A stretch of DNA of 26,554 nt. Source: Paramacrobiotus richtersi. Lineage: Eukaryota > Tardigrada > Eutardigrada > Parachela > Macrobiotidae. Of the stretch, positions 9,875-19,525 are shown in pieces (the stretch's first letter is position 1; the number at the start of each line of letters is the position of its first letter). The translations under genes were made by a program, and so were the position numbers. Location of the stretch: NCBI GenBank assembly GCA_034698045.1, contig JAQGAU010000535.1:1-26554 (forward strand), in the 5' to 3' direction. The notes under the pieces are model-generated. The model was not told the origin of the DNA and ran no database searches. It saw nothing but the letters and a program-made list of their open reading frames with translations.

Positions 9875-10250
9875 GGTTCAGACGAATACGATACAGCGTG
9901 GCTACTAACTATCATAACACAAAGTTTCGATCAAACGACAGGTCCACTACAAACCCCAACTGCAGATATGTTATCTTTCGAAATTTGGTATTCCGGTTCC
10001 CACTTGACCCGAAGCCTAGCGGGCATGATCTAAGTTCGGCGAAGTAATGTGCCGATGACAGGGCAGATCTTTTAGAGGAATTATTTTTATCGCCATTGTT
10101 TCGACGAATATGCATTGTTCTGCCCTTTAGCCATAGCTCACAGGAAGTACATCTGAACCACTCGTTAATTTACTACCGGTACATTATCCCTGCATTCGCA
10201 GCAAGGCGAGTAATGTGTCCAACCGTTCTAAGGAAAGACTTGGCCATTCT
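9875..10250 (-). promoter_or_regulatory. Conserved upstream block of LRR gene A
   Basis: The sequence before the ATG matches the flanks of B (22180-22510) and, more weakly, C (24299-24720). The best words are GCCTAGCGGGCATG, CTAAGTTCGGC, GTGCCGATGA and the TTTCGACGAATATGCATT region. Conservation in three copies suggests a shared promoter, though common descent alone could explain the A/B match. Confidence 0.45.
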
Positions 10251-10445
10251 TCTTTAACTGTTTCCCTGATGTGCTGTTATGTGCTGTTTTAATATGGTGC
10301 GTGAGTTAACCGTAGGTCCGTAGCTCCTGTCACATCATTGACTCATCAATCATCATGTTTGCTGGACGATGGGAAAAAGGTAAATACTATAACTGGATCG
10401 AACAAAGAAGCCGGCAATCCGCAGCCGGCCGTCTTTATTCATAAA

Positions 10446-10675
10446 TCATTCACAGGAGTTTCGCCACAAGCTCAAGTTAAAACATCGGCTTTCGTTTGTC
10501 CATAACGGCTCTAGCAGCTGCCGCATTTGATATTTTTTATACAGGCGTTGAACCAACTGAGACGATCGTTTACCAGAATCAGCAGCAGTGCAACGTAGTG
10601 TGTCTGGATTTCCAGAAGGTTTTTCCGGCCGAACGTTAGTGCATAACATGGCACTAGGATCCTCGTCTTCGTCAC
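10446..10675 (-). pseudogene. LRR gene fragment D: last exon only
   Basis: The acceptor TTTGCAG|GTGACGAAG at 10675 opens the same exon as exon 3 of gene C (DEDEDPSAMLCTNVRPEK, here with PEKPSGNP). Compared with C, about 30 bases are missing in the middle, so the downstream hydrophobic stretch (VALLLILVNDRLSW) falls in another frame. No upstream exons are present: homology to C ends near 10780, inside the preceding intron. It is therefore a truncated copy left at the edge of the duplicated block, not a working gene. Confidence 0.75.
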
Positions 10676-10933
10676 CTGCAAAAAAAAGTTCAGATTCACG
10701 AACATGCTAAAGCTGGGATGCACGAAAGGAGCGACAGCTGCGGAGTAGTGTACAGCAAATACGTCTACGTCCCTAGACACAAGTAGACATGCTTTGGGCG
10801 GTAGTCTGTAATGGTAGCATACCAAGTTACCAACAAGCTGAAATTGGTAACAAATATTTGCACGAACCAACATCCAGGATTACTTAGATTCCAGGGCATA
10901 ATAACTCATTGGCGTTAAGTGTCATCTAATCAT

Positions 10934-11998
10934 CTATTTCGTTCCGTCCACTTCATCATCCATTTCATCTGTTTTGTCCCGTGCTGCAGAGACCTCATGA
11001 GACACCTCCAAACTAGCCGACTGAATAAACCATTCATCAATATCAGGCGTCGCTCTAAACCAACACTCAACGGTTCCACTGTCAGCAGACCCAACTTCAT
11101 CCAAACACATCCAAAAACAAAGGGTCGATGCAGTAGCATTGTAGACATAACCAGAAGTTGTGATTGGTCCTTTCACATACACAAAATCTCCCAAATCATA
11201 GGGATGTTTTGGCGGCGCGACAAGTGTCTGATTATTATGCCGCCACAAGAACAACTCATCCGCTGCTTCCCTTGCCAGCATCTTTGGTGGTAAGGGCAGG
11301 CGCACCGTGCACCAGATTCTTTGCATGCTTTCAGTGCCAGCTTCCATAAACCAGTTTGGCATTGGCTCAGTGAATACATCGGCAGCACGAGAGACGTTGG
11401 GATGAAGACTATAGCGCTTCAAGATCGTCGTCCTTGTATTCAGTCCTTCATGACAAGTCACTGCTCCACTGGATGCAAAGCTTACATTGATAATGCTCAG
11501 AATAGTGCCTTGGCCTTGAAATATGACAGTGTACTGATGGTTGGCAGTGTTGCTCCTTGGCACTAAGTACCCGTTTTGGGCAACTTTCGTGCCCTGGTGT
11601 GTCCAGGTTACCGTTGCGGACGCATTTGCGCTGGATGTTTCACAAGTAAATGATACCGTTTGACCGACGTTAGGCCTTTTTATCACTGTCTTTGCCGCTG
11701 CAGTGCTCGTCTTGCGGGTCGGAAAAACCAGTGTAATTTTGTCTCCGTTAATATTCGCGTAGGCCTGTCGAATAACGTCGTCCACTATAAGACAGTTCGA
11801 TATTTAGCTAAACATTCAGTAATATCGCAACTGCATACGTCGTTCGGTTACTGTCTACGCGTTAAACGGCTACGAGAAAGGCATACGTGACGGCAAAAGG
11901 AAAGTGAAAGGCAAAGATGGTGGTATAGGGCAAGGAAAACTGGAAAGGCAAAGTTGGCCGAGCAGGAGCCCGAGTGGCAGCCTTGCTAAGTTAATCAT
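10934..11998 (-). CDS. Secreted protein with two Ig-like domains
   Basis: The main exon, 11784-10934 (stop TAG 10934-10936), encodes 282 residues. Ig domain 1 has SFTCET, a core Trp (TVTWTH) and AVTCHEG. Ig domain 2 has IWCTVR, Trp in FLWRHN, and the typical SADSGTVECWF, plus an extra Cys pair (LCFWMC). Several N-glycosylation sites (NAS, NVS, NQT, NAT) fit an extracellular protein. The C-terminus is short and acidic (DKTDEMDDEVDG) with no membrane helix. A 102-base intron (donor TCAC|GTATGC, acceptor CTTATAG|TGG) joins an upstream exon, 11998-11887, in phase 1. That exon starts MINLARLPLGLLLGQLCL, a plausible signal peptide, which would give about 320 residues. The Ig part is well supported; the first exon less so, because that DNA is low-complexity. 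The partner is unknown. Confidence 0.7.
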
Positions 11999-12324
11999 CC
12001 ACGGAACATTTTGCCCGACATTTTGGTTGTTCTGCATCTTTAAATGTTTGTCTACCAGCGGCATACGATCAACTTTAAATAGCTGCTTATAATTTACTCA
12101 CGTCTGGACTGTGCACTGTGGGGCGTTTGGGCTTGGTCGCCACGAGGCCAACCAGGCACTGCACGGTTTACTGGGCAAGCCGGAATGGATGATCCTATCC
12201 AAGCATGGAACAACGCTAGCATGCGCATGTCCAATAACCACATCATAAGGGATAAACAATTAGCTCGACTGGTTAATCCAGCCAGTAGGTACCCGACACA
12301 TTAACTGAGGTCTGAGACCACAAG
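11999..12324. other. Upstream flank of the Ig-protein gene
   Basis: No coding frame, RNA gene or clear promoter word is seen. It lies between the putative first exon of the Ig gene and a small MITE, and is the likely promoter region of the Ig gene. Confidence 0.3.
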
Positions 12325-12480
12325 CAGTGACGAATTTAGATCGGATTTGAGGGGGGGTCAGGGAACTCCGACAGAAAAGTCCCCCCTTCTCTTAAATGTT
12401 GGCGAACCCACCCACAGCATACCGGGCAGGGGGGTGGGAGTCCATGGCCACCTGGCCCCCCTCCCTTAAATTCGTCACTG
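12325..12480. mobile_element. Small hAT-like MITE (156 bp)
   Basis: The ends are perfect inverted copies of CAGTGACGAATTTA, followed on each side by G-rich runs (GAGGGGGGGTCAGG at the left; AGGGAGGGGGGCCAGG reading inwards from the right). CAGTGRCGNATTTA with a G-run is a widespread end sequence of non-autonomous hAT-type elements. No perfect 8-bp target duplication flanks it, so the family call is tentative. It has no coding capacity. Confidence 0.6.
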
Positions 12481-13633
12481 ACATGGTCCACAAGAACGAA
12501 CCGTGCACTTCATTATCGTAAAACTAGCACGGTAGTTCGATGCAACGCAAATTTATGGCGCAATAAAATTGTACGATGTACCGAACCCGATTTCTGTTGA
12601 ACTATTATGGCCAACTGTGTGGTATGTACAGATACCACTGCATGTGAATTTATCAATAACCAGACGGCACAACAATTCGTTTTCCCACATTGGGTACTTA
12701 GCAACACCATCACAATCGAGTCGAATCTACGTCGCCAGCAACAGTAACTGGTTATACCGGTCTACGTTAACGAACTGAGCGTTCGTAAATCGTCACCGCA
12801 CCATAATATTTTATTAAGTCATTAAGTTTAGTGTTGTTTACGTCGATAATTTTCTTACCAAATCCACAGCAGACAACAGCAACTTCGGTCTTGTGGTAAG
12901 TAGTCTCTGGTCTGAGATTGGGCCATGTATGATGGTACATTATTATGCTACTTGCTACTGGCTGCAGCTCATCTAACACCGCATTCAGACGTCATATAAC
13001 TGATTAACAAGTATCATAATAGCCGCGGTCCATGACAGACACTCCCAAGTAGAAGGAATCATTTCTGACCTAATTCCTCGGATTAAAGCAACATGAAGAA
13101 GAGCGCGCCAGACATTTACTATCAGTATATCATACAGGAATTGGCATAGAAATGCAGCGTGCAAATGGTGTATGTGTCCTTGAAACATAACAGAACGGAA
13201 GGAACTTGACAAACTGGTTAGGTTGAATTACGTCAATGGGATTACAGCGTATTTATGATGCTGATTTATCGTTAACTACTGTCGACGGGATACTTTTTAA
13301 CATCAAGGTTAATTTATATGGAAACCAGGAAATAAGAAACCACGAGGAACAAGTGTTACAAATTTGCTTTACCATTTTGAAACAAAATTTCTTGTGCGCA
13401 ACAAATAGCGCAGAATAAAGCTAATAACACAGCAAGCACGACGAAAAAAACCACTTTCCGACAGCGTGGATGGAAAAATTGACAGCATTAACGCTCCGGT
13501 CATCAGGGTTTTTGCAACTGTGTACTTTAAGGCGAGTGACCTGGGGTTTCAGTCTGTCTCACTGCGAACTGTTTATGCGCGCAGTCTAAATCAACAAAAG
13601 AGGATGCAGTACTGCTTTCGTTAGCCAGAGGAC
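12481..13633. other. Mostly non-coding stretch with one possible hydrophobic exon
   Basis: Only one frame looks faintly protein-like: 12985-13212 on the minus strand. It is 75 codons, with hydrophobic runs around CQFLYDILIVNVWRALLHVAL and TWECLSWTAAIMILVNQLY, ending in a stop. It has no recognisable family and no clear splice partners. The rest shows neither genes nor terminal repeats. Confidence 0.25.
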
Positions 13634-14029
13634 CAATGAATCAAAAAACCAAAATGTGCCCGCAGCTTCCGGCTGTTGCGCAATTCCTGGAAAAAGTTCG
13701 AATACAAACCAGTGTACTAAAAGCATTGTTTTGAGCCGATTTCTTCGAAACTTGCATGACAAATGCAGATATACATGAGCCTAATTGTGAACCATAACCA
13801 GCCTAGCAGCACCGCTTTAAGCTTTTTAAATTCAGTTTTAAATTTTAAAAAAAATGCCGGAATGCTTGTTTTTGTTCACAATCGCCCTCATGTACAGTAT
13901 ATATACATGCAAGTTTCGAGAGAATCGGTTGAAAACGAGACTTTTGGTACACCGGTTTGTGACTAAACTTCTTCCAGGTATTGCGCAACAGCCGGATGCG
14001 CAACGCAGTTTTCGTTTTTGCATTCATGT
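13634..14029. repeat. Foldback (long inverted repeat) element of about 0.4 kb
   Basis: The left arm, about 13634-13797, is inverted in the right arm, about 13867-14029. Shared words include GGCTGTTGCGCAAT, CCTGGAA, ACAAACC, CCGATT and TCGAAACTTGCATG. A loop of about 70 bases separates the arms. Arm identity looks near 80 percent by eye, so it is not new. It is probably a MITE or foldback element. It ends about 110 bases from the stop codon of the MULE-type transposase gene. Confidence 0.65.
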
Positions 14030-14137
14030 ATGTTGTTCCTTTGACTACCGAAAGCTTTCCACATCCCCCTTTATCGATTCAGAGTGTGCGCACAGAAAAT
14101 TCGCAGTGAGACATACTGAAACTACAGTTCGCTCGCC

Positions 14138-17031
14138 CTAAGATGATTGTGAACGCTGTCTGATCACGCTAGCTGAATGCATAGGTTCTATAACACTCGC
14201 AGGCGGTGTGGGTTCGATTCTTTGGCGCTTCGGTTCAGATTTGTCCTCACGATTGGACGCCCCTGCCGTCCGCTTTTGATCATCCCAACGCTTTGTGCCT
14301 GGTCCTGTTTTACCACCGCCTGGTTCTGCCGGCTGAATGGCTCGCAAAACTCCGATTTCACGATTTCTTGAAGTTGCACCGAATTTGTTCAATTCGATCA
14401 GATGTTGCAGTGGATCGGGGTAAGGAATAAATCCGAAAAGAATCTTGTAAGCGTCACCTCTTTTGATATCATCGCTCAGGATGTCCATACTTGGTTGTGG
14501 TAAAGGTGCTCCACGTAGTGCTTCAAATTCCCCTCTGCCGACAAGCAGCTCAGCAATATCGCGCATTTCATTTTGATTCCGGTCCTGTAAAGTGATGATG
14601 ATGCTTTCTAAGGTCACCATCCTTCGGTCGGCTGTTGGAAAAGTTTTCTTTGTAGCGGAATTCACCGTTTCTAATAGAATATTCTGTGGTAGGACGTTCT
14701 CCATACCGGCAGGTTTTCTGGCTGCGCGGATAGCACAATTACAAAGGTCTGACTTTTGGTACGTGACGAACCACTTATAAAAACCCGGAAGTTTCCTTTC
14801 CCAGGTGTCCACAAGTTTGCGAAGCTGCTCGTCGAAATCCTTTACTGTGTCGCAGTCGATCAGTCCAGCGTATCTGTCATTTCCTAACTCTGATCCGTAG
14901 ATGTCATGAAGCGTCTCGGCGATATGGCGTTCGTTTTGATATCCTCGGTATGTTTTTTCTAGGTGCATGCGGGTACACTTTCGGCTATGATCAGCACACA
15001 GTAAAAATGTACTGTTCGGGAGTAAATACCTGGAAAAAAGAGTTATCATCAGTTTCAGGGACAGAAGTGCACTGGCTGCAAGTATTGAACTGTGAAACAT
15101 GCTGCTTGAATTATGCGTTGTTGTCTACTCGTTATGTAACTTGGAATACTGAGTCTGGTTATTATGTATATCTAGGGTGTTAATACGGTGTAATACCGGT
15201 ACATGTAAAAGAAACACCTTCTACTGCGTCTCAGGGTTTTGTGCGGTGTTCATCCAAAAGCGATTCGTAATAATACTACGGAGTTGCCCGGCTGAGACTG
15301 CGCCTGCATACGCGCGTGTCTTTTGTTCAAAACTGGTATAATGCGGAGCAGTGTGGATGGGGACGCAGAGGTAGCAAACAGGAAACGACCTACATACACG
15401 AGCTTTTCTCTTGTAACTGGTGTACCTTTCCGTAACTGCGCTAGTGAGCTATCGTTGCATATGAAGATTAAAATGCTATATTTTCCTCGGCTTATTCGCG
15501 CCTCAGAATGGGCTCGCTCGGATCGCTTATGTCATGTTTTTGCGCAAGGTCGGATCGCTCGGCTTAGCTCGAAGTTGTACAGTGTAAAGCCGGATATTTA
15601 AGGAGCTGTTTTACTTGTACTGCTGAAACTCGCTGAATTTTTTCGGAGTCCAGTACGGAAGCGCTTTCACTGCTAATTTCAACTGCAGAATAGGTAAAAA
15701 GCGAGATAACCCGACAGTTTTATGAAGAAAAGCACGTTTCATTGTCCTGCTGCAAAGTAACTCGCTAGTGGGTTGATGTCCGGCTCGCTCGAACCCGCTC
15801 GCGCATTCAAAAACTCTCGCTCAGCTCGGCTCGCAGAATCGGTGATGACCTCCCTTCAGCTCGTTCGACTCGCAATGAGTTAGTAGGGCTTCCAAAATTA
15901 TAGACAGAAAAACTTTTCTTGAATCAAAAAAATCAAATCAAAATTCATATTCATTCCGATACCAGGCGTTGGTGGGATAACGGGGAAAATTCGTTTCCAG
16001 TTAAGTGTACTCGTTGATCTTTATTGTATGTCTGGTACGACTCAGTAGGAGGCGTCGACTTAGTTCTAGTTGACCTTATTAACCAATCAAACGGAAACCA
16101 AGCACCGCAATTTACAAACGGTATTACAGAAACTCACCGTAGAGCTTGTCTTATGCCTGGTTCGTTATCCGTGACGACAACTGGCGTCCAAGACCAGGGA
16201 TCGTTTTTCGTGTCCTTGGGACTATGTTGCTGACAGAAATGTTGGACGGCTGCTGTTAACAACTGCACGGCTTGGACATATTCAGCCTGGCTCTTACCAG
16301 TCATCAATAGCGTTGGACCCGCAATCACAGCTGCCGCCGGATTACAGCTGGAATTTCCAGCTGTGCATGCAGTGGACAGTCGGCTACAACGGTGTTTGAT
16401 GTACGGGTGCTTAAAAGAAGTCGTTATCATGTGAAACGTGTTGGTTTCGAAGGTCCCGTTGATGTAGAGGTTGCTGTAGGAAGCAAGTTCAGTTTGCTGT
16501 CCAGGCAGCACAAATTTTCGTATCATAGCCAGATGATAATCGGATTGCACGGAAACCACATAGGTGTTTCCATCCTCGCTAGCCCCATCGATCTTAGTGG
16601 ATGTAAACGATACACCCTCGCGCAAGAACAAAGTAGTCAACGTATCGGAGTCTTTTGTCTTTCTGACGGCGCATGTTTCCTCCTCCGTCTGTCTGGATAA
16701 TGTGGGACACGAAAGAACGCAGTAGCTGTTGTCCTGGGAAACTGTTTGCGCCAAAGATTCTTTCGAACCCGGTTTGGTGTTCTCTGCTTCAACTTTCTTT
16801 CGGATAGTGAGACCAAGTGATGTGTATTCCTTTCGTAACTTTCCGTCAGAGTTAGCGCGTCGCTCGGTGGAATCCGTCAGCTCCGTGGTACTAATGTCTA
16901 GCAGAGAATCCTTGGTTTCATTGGAAGTACTGGGATACGATCGTTCTTCGTGAAGGATGTGAATTTCAGGCTTGACATATCGTACTCTCGACGCAGCACT
17001 CTTCGAGGCAGGTTTCTTTCTTCCCAAGTCA
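14138..17031 (-). CDS. MULE-type transposase-domain protein, at least two coding exons
   Basis: Exons 17031-16138 and 15029-14138 (stop TAG 14138-14140) join in phase 2 across a 1108-base intron (donor CTACG|GTGAGT, acceptor TTTTTTCCAG|G), giving about 594 visible residues. No in-frame ATG precedes 17031 before a stop. A good acceptor (TTTTTTTAATCAACAG|T) lies there, so a further 5' exon with the start codon is expected. The MULE core is recognisable: LYINGTFETN (near residue 190), then GPTLLMTGKSQAEYVQAVQL, VVVTDNEPGIRQAL (near 287), the C..H stretch LLCADHSRKCTRMH, and LPQNILLETVNSATKK (Glu near 417). In Mutator transposases these hold the D-D-E triad; here the first is Asn. The C-terminus is basic and nuclear-signal-like (EPKRQRIEP). 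It may be a defective transposase or a domesticated DNA-binding protein; no flanking TIRs were found. Confidence 0.72.
15500..15880. repeat. GCTCG-rich repeat cluster in the transposase-gene intron
   Basis: The words GGCTCGCTCG, GGATCGCT, GCTCGGCTTAGCTCG, CCGGCTCGCTCG, CGCTCAGCTCGGCTCGC and AGCTCGTTCGACTCGC recur within 380 bases of an otherwise AT-rich intron. The pattern resembles degenerate GGCTCG-type interspersed repeat ends. No clear element borders are visible. Confidence 0.4.
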
Positions 17032-17941
17032 CTGTTGATTAAAAAAACGGTTGTGTAATACTTTTATATATCTGAAATAAATCACACTAAACTGTCATTA
17101 ATATCAGCTTGAATCACGTCACTGGAAGAAGCGATCAAATAGCTTATATCAGAATTGTGTATCGCTTTGGTGCTTCAGTGCCAAGCACAAAAAGAGATAT
17201 TTATGTACATAATCGTTTCCGTTGCACTGTGCTACTCTCGAAAGCGAGAGATAGTCCTGCACTGGAATTAACATAGGTCACTCCTTTAGATCGAGAACAG
17301 AAATCTGCGTGCTTGGCCTTAGTTGAAAACGTTTTCAGAGCATTTGGAAATATGAATACTTTGATCTGAGATTATTTCAGTTGACACCTGTGACCAAACC
17401 CACATAATAATGATGCTTAGCTTGCAAATTAAATACAGATACTCGTCGCCAGGGCATCTGGTTTTGGGGTTTATTCTGGTTTTCGGGAAAGAAGCATTCT
17501 CGTTTACAACGGGAGTGCTTCCCATGTGTGCTCACATCGAGACTGACGTTTGACACTTTCTTGTACTTCTTGATACACCATATTAAAGATACACCATATT
17601 GGTTTGTTGTCAGTGAGGCTGCCAATGAACAAAAAAGACGCACACTAATCGATAGCAGCGGGACACCAGAGACTTGCATATGCTAGCACGCAGCGCATCC
17701 CGTCATACCTTCTCATACATCTTATGTTATTCCGGCCAAATCGATTTCGATCGATTTGGCCGATTGAGGTGTAGGGATCGAACTCGCGTCTGCGTGCATG
17801 ACCACAATAATAACCTTGATTTAGCATACTGCAAAAAGGTGGAAGATTAGACCAAGGACCTGTGTCGGTCCCAGCATAACTGCGGTTCTACCAATACGTT
17901 TGCAAGTTTTCTTTAACAAAGGAAAAAAAACTGATGTTTCC
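17032..17941. other. Intergenic region, likely holds the 5' exon and promoter of the transposase gene
   Basis: No frame here is firmly coding. On the minus strand 17679-17377 (100 codons) contains a Cys/Lys-rich part (KKYKKVSNVSLDV, HSRCKREC) that could be an exon, but its splice borders do not fix it to a neighbour. Confidence 0.3.
17734..17761. repeat. Perfect 12-bp-arm hairpin
   Basis: GGCCAAATCGAT, the four-base loop TTCG, then ATCGATTTGGCC form a perfect stem with a UUCG-type loop if transcribed. On the minus strand it follows a tRNA T-arm-like word (GCGAGTTCGATCCC, near 17777-17790), which may hint at a tRNA-derived repeat. The remaining tRNA parts are absent. Confidence 0.55.
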
Positions 17942-18400
17942 TTACTGGTTAGCTGCAACACCAGACATCTGTCTGTTGTTTTTCCGGGTAGACAGTGTAC
18001 TGTCCTCAGCTTTCTTCCGTTTCTCCTTTTTCTTTTGACGCTTTCTGTATGCACGATGGATAATAGGGATTAATAAACCGAGACCAAAAAGACCAATTCC
18101 CATTCCAATCGTAATTCCACGGTCGATCTTTGTGTCCTTCGCGTTCTCAGCTTGATAGTACTCAACTTTCTTTGTAAGACGCCGAACCAGTTTCCTTAGC
18201 ATCTTAACTTCCCCTCGGCAGGAATAGCGCGCCCGTGGTGCTTCTAAATAAAACAGTACGGTTAGTAAGCTTTTCAACCAGAGTGGCTCTTGGCATAAGT
18301 TCGCATGGATACAAGAATGGCTGCTGTAACTCATACCGGAAAACGCTGCGAGAAGGAAAAAGGTCAGTAGAACAAGTATAAAACTCCCGTTTGTCAACAT
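17942..18400 (-). CDS. Small single-pass membrane protein, two exons
   Basis: Exons 18400-18337 and 18243-17942 join in phase 1 and give 121 residues. The start MLTNGSFILVLLTFFLLAAF is a signal peptide. A basic, helix-prone ectodomain follows (MLRKLVRRLTKKVEYYQAEN, coiled-coil-like, with one Cys in YSCRG), then a glycine-rich transmembrane helix (GITIGMGIGLFGLGLLIPII) and a very basic tail (RKRQKKKEKRKKAED). The 93-base intron has donor CCG|GTATGAGT, an ideal TACTAAC branch word and acceptor TTTATTTAG. It is a multiple of three and stop-free, so retention would add 31 residues including Cys and His. The stop TAA overlaps a GTAAGG donor-like word, so an alternative longer form is possible. No family recognised. 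Confidence 0.65.
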   Translation of the reverse strand: MLTNGSFILVLLTFFLLAAFSGMSYSSHSCIHANLCQEPLWLKSLLTVLFYLEAPRARYSCRGEVKMLRKLVRRLTKKVEYYQAENAKDTKIDRGITIGMGIGLFGLGLLIPIIHRAYRKRQKKKEKRKKAEDSTLSTRKNNRQMSGVAANQ

Positions 18401-18757
18401 GATTGCAATCGCTGCTACTTCGATAGACGAAGAGGAATTAAATCACACAATCTACTTATGAACTGAAGTCCCGATTCCCGAAATCAACACGATTGCACCC
18501 GCCACGCCTGCTACAGTACGTACATGGCATGCTACACGTTGTACATAATGTACGCAAGCTGTCGTGATTCATTGATTGGTGCAAACCGGCTACAGCCATT
18601 TACATATGTACACCAATATATGTATGTGGTTCAATAAGTTCTATGGTCGGCATTGTGTGTTCAAGTTGCAATTCTCTTGCGAAGATAATATAACAATCTT
18701 TTACGAACTGTAACGTTTAGAGCAATTTCTACAAATCTACCAAACGCTCCCACAAGC
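18401..18757. other. Promoter-side flank of the small membrane protein
   Basis: Nothing coding is seen. Near 18600-18632 there are imperfect ATATGTA/TACATAT palindromic words. The promoter of the minus-strand gene at 17942-18400 should lie here. Confidence 0.3.
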
Positions 18758-19525
18758 GGTCCCACATTTCGGACTATACTTCCGCAGTATATTCTCGGCT
18801 TTAATCAGTTTGGACATCGGCGCACGCAGTACACCAAAATCCTGGCCAGCCTGATGGAGAGCGCCGACGTGATCGCATCGGAGGCAGTATCCTCTCATGA
18901 GTCCCGAGGTTGGTTTTCTGCCATGCCCGAAACAACTTGTGGAAACCTATTGTAAGTCTCTGATGTGACAATAGCGGTTGCCGCTCGTTCTGGAGCAGAG
19001 GTATGTAGGGGACATCGATGTGTCTGTAAGGCTGAAGTTGACGTTCTTAGTCATCGTGAGCTAGTCTGCAAACCCAGCAAAGGCCACCACCCAGGGCATT
19101 TCGGACTACACGCTCTGGTTCGCCGTACCCTGGTGTCACCCAATATATCAGCAGTCCGTATTGGTGTTAACCCATCGATTTGGACAGAGGAGTTGGAAAA
19201 CGACCGAACTTAAACTAATGCCATGGAAATGAAGCAATTATATAAGACACTACATCGCTCATACATCGACAGGATGCGCCTAAGCGGAGATGCAGCTAAC
19301 CAAAAGGAGCGAGAAAAGGCGGGGCGGTTCAACGCTCTGAATAATCGATATGCTGTGCTACAAGATAATCGTTTTTGAGACGATGGGAAGCTGGAGTTCG
19401 GGAACGAAGACGATTTTAAAAGATGTAAGAACGGAAGTCGGGGAAAAACGGAAATCCGTGGTCTGTGGAATTTCTTCGAGAACGGGGAATATAGGTGTCT
19501 TGGAAACAGTGGACACTTTGAATGA
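18758..19525 (+). pseudogene. Coding-like tract, possible Myb/SANT- or MADF-like remnant
   Basis: The first open block, 18758-18955, reads GPTFRTILPQYILGFNQFGH and then LASLMESADVIASEAVSSHE. A good donor (CTATT|GTAAGTC) lies at its end. A later block starts at the ATG at 19223 (MEMKQLYKTLHRSYIDRMRL, then SGDAANQKEREKAGRFNAL), meets a TGA at 19376-19378, and continues in the same frame to a TGA at 19523-19525. The spacing of LYKTLHRSY, SG and RFNAL recalls the second half of Myb/SANT-like or MADF DNA-binding domains found in transposon-linked proteins; this is weak inference. The blocks could be exons of one gene with a broken end, or scattered debris. Confidence 0.35.

Larger units (their letters stand above)
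9020..10780. repeat. Segmental duplication, copy 1
   Basis: This block is collinear with 21345-23013. It covers part of intron 1 and all of exon 1 of an LRR gene, the intergenic spacer and the last exon of the next LRR gene. The match starts around GGGCTTCGCAATTTTACAAA and stops just after CCTAGACAC in an intron. Both edges fall inside genes. Confidence 0.75.

Noticed and set aside
14177-14780. Plus-strand frames within 14177-14780
   Set aside because: These are antisense shadows of the MULE-type transposase exon, with no independent domain or splice evidence.
17750-17825. tRNA gene
   Set aside because: Only a T-arm-like word is present. No acceptor stem, D arm or anticodon arm can be folded around it.
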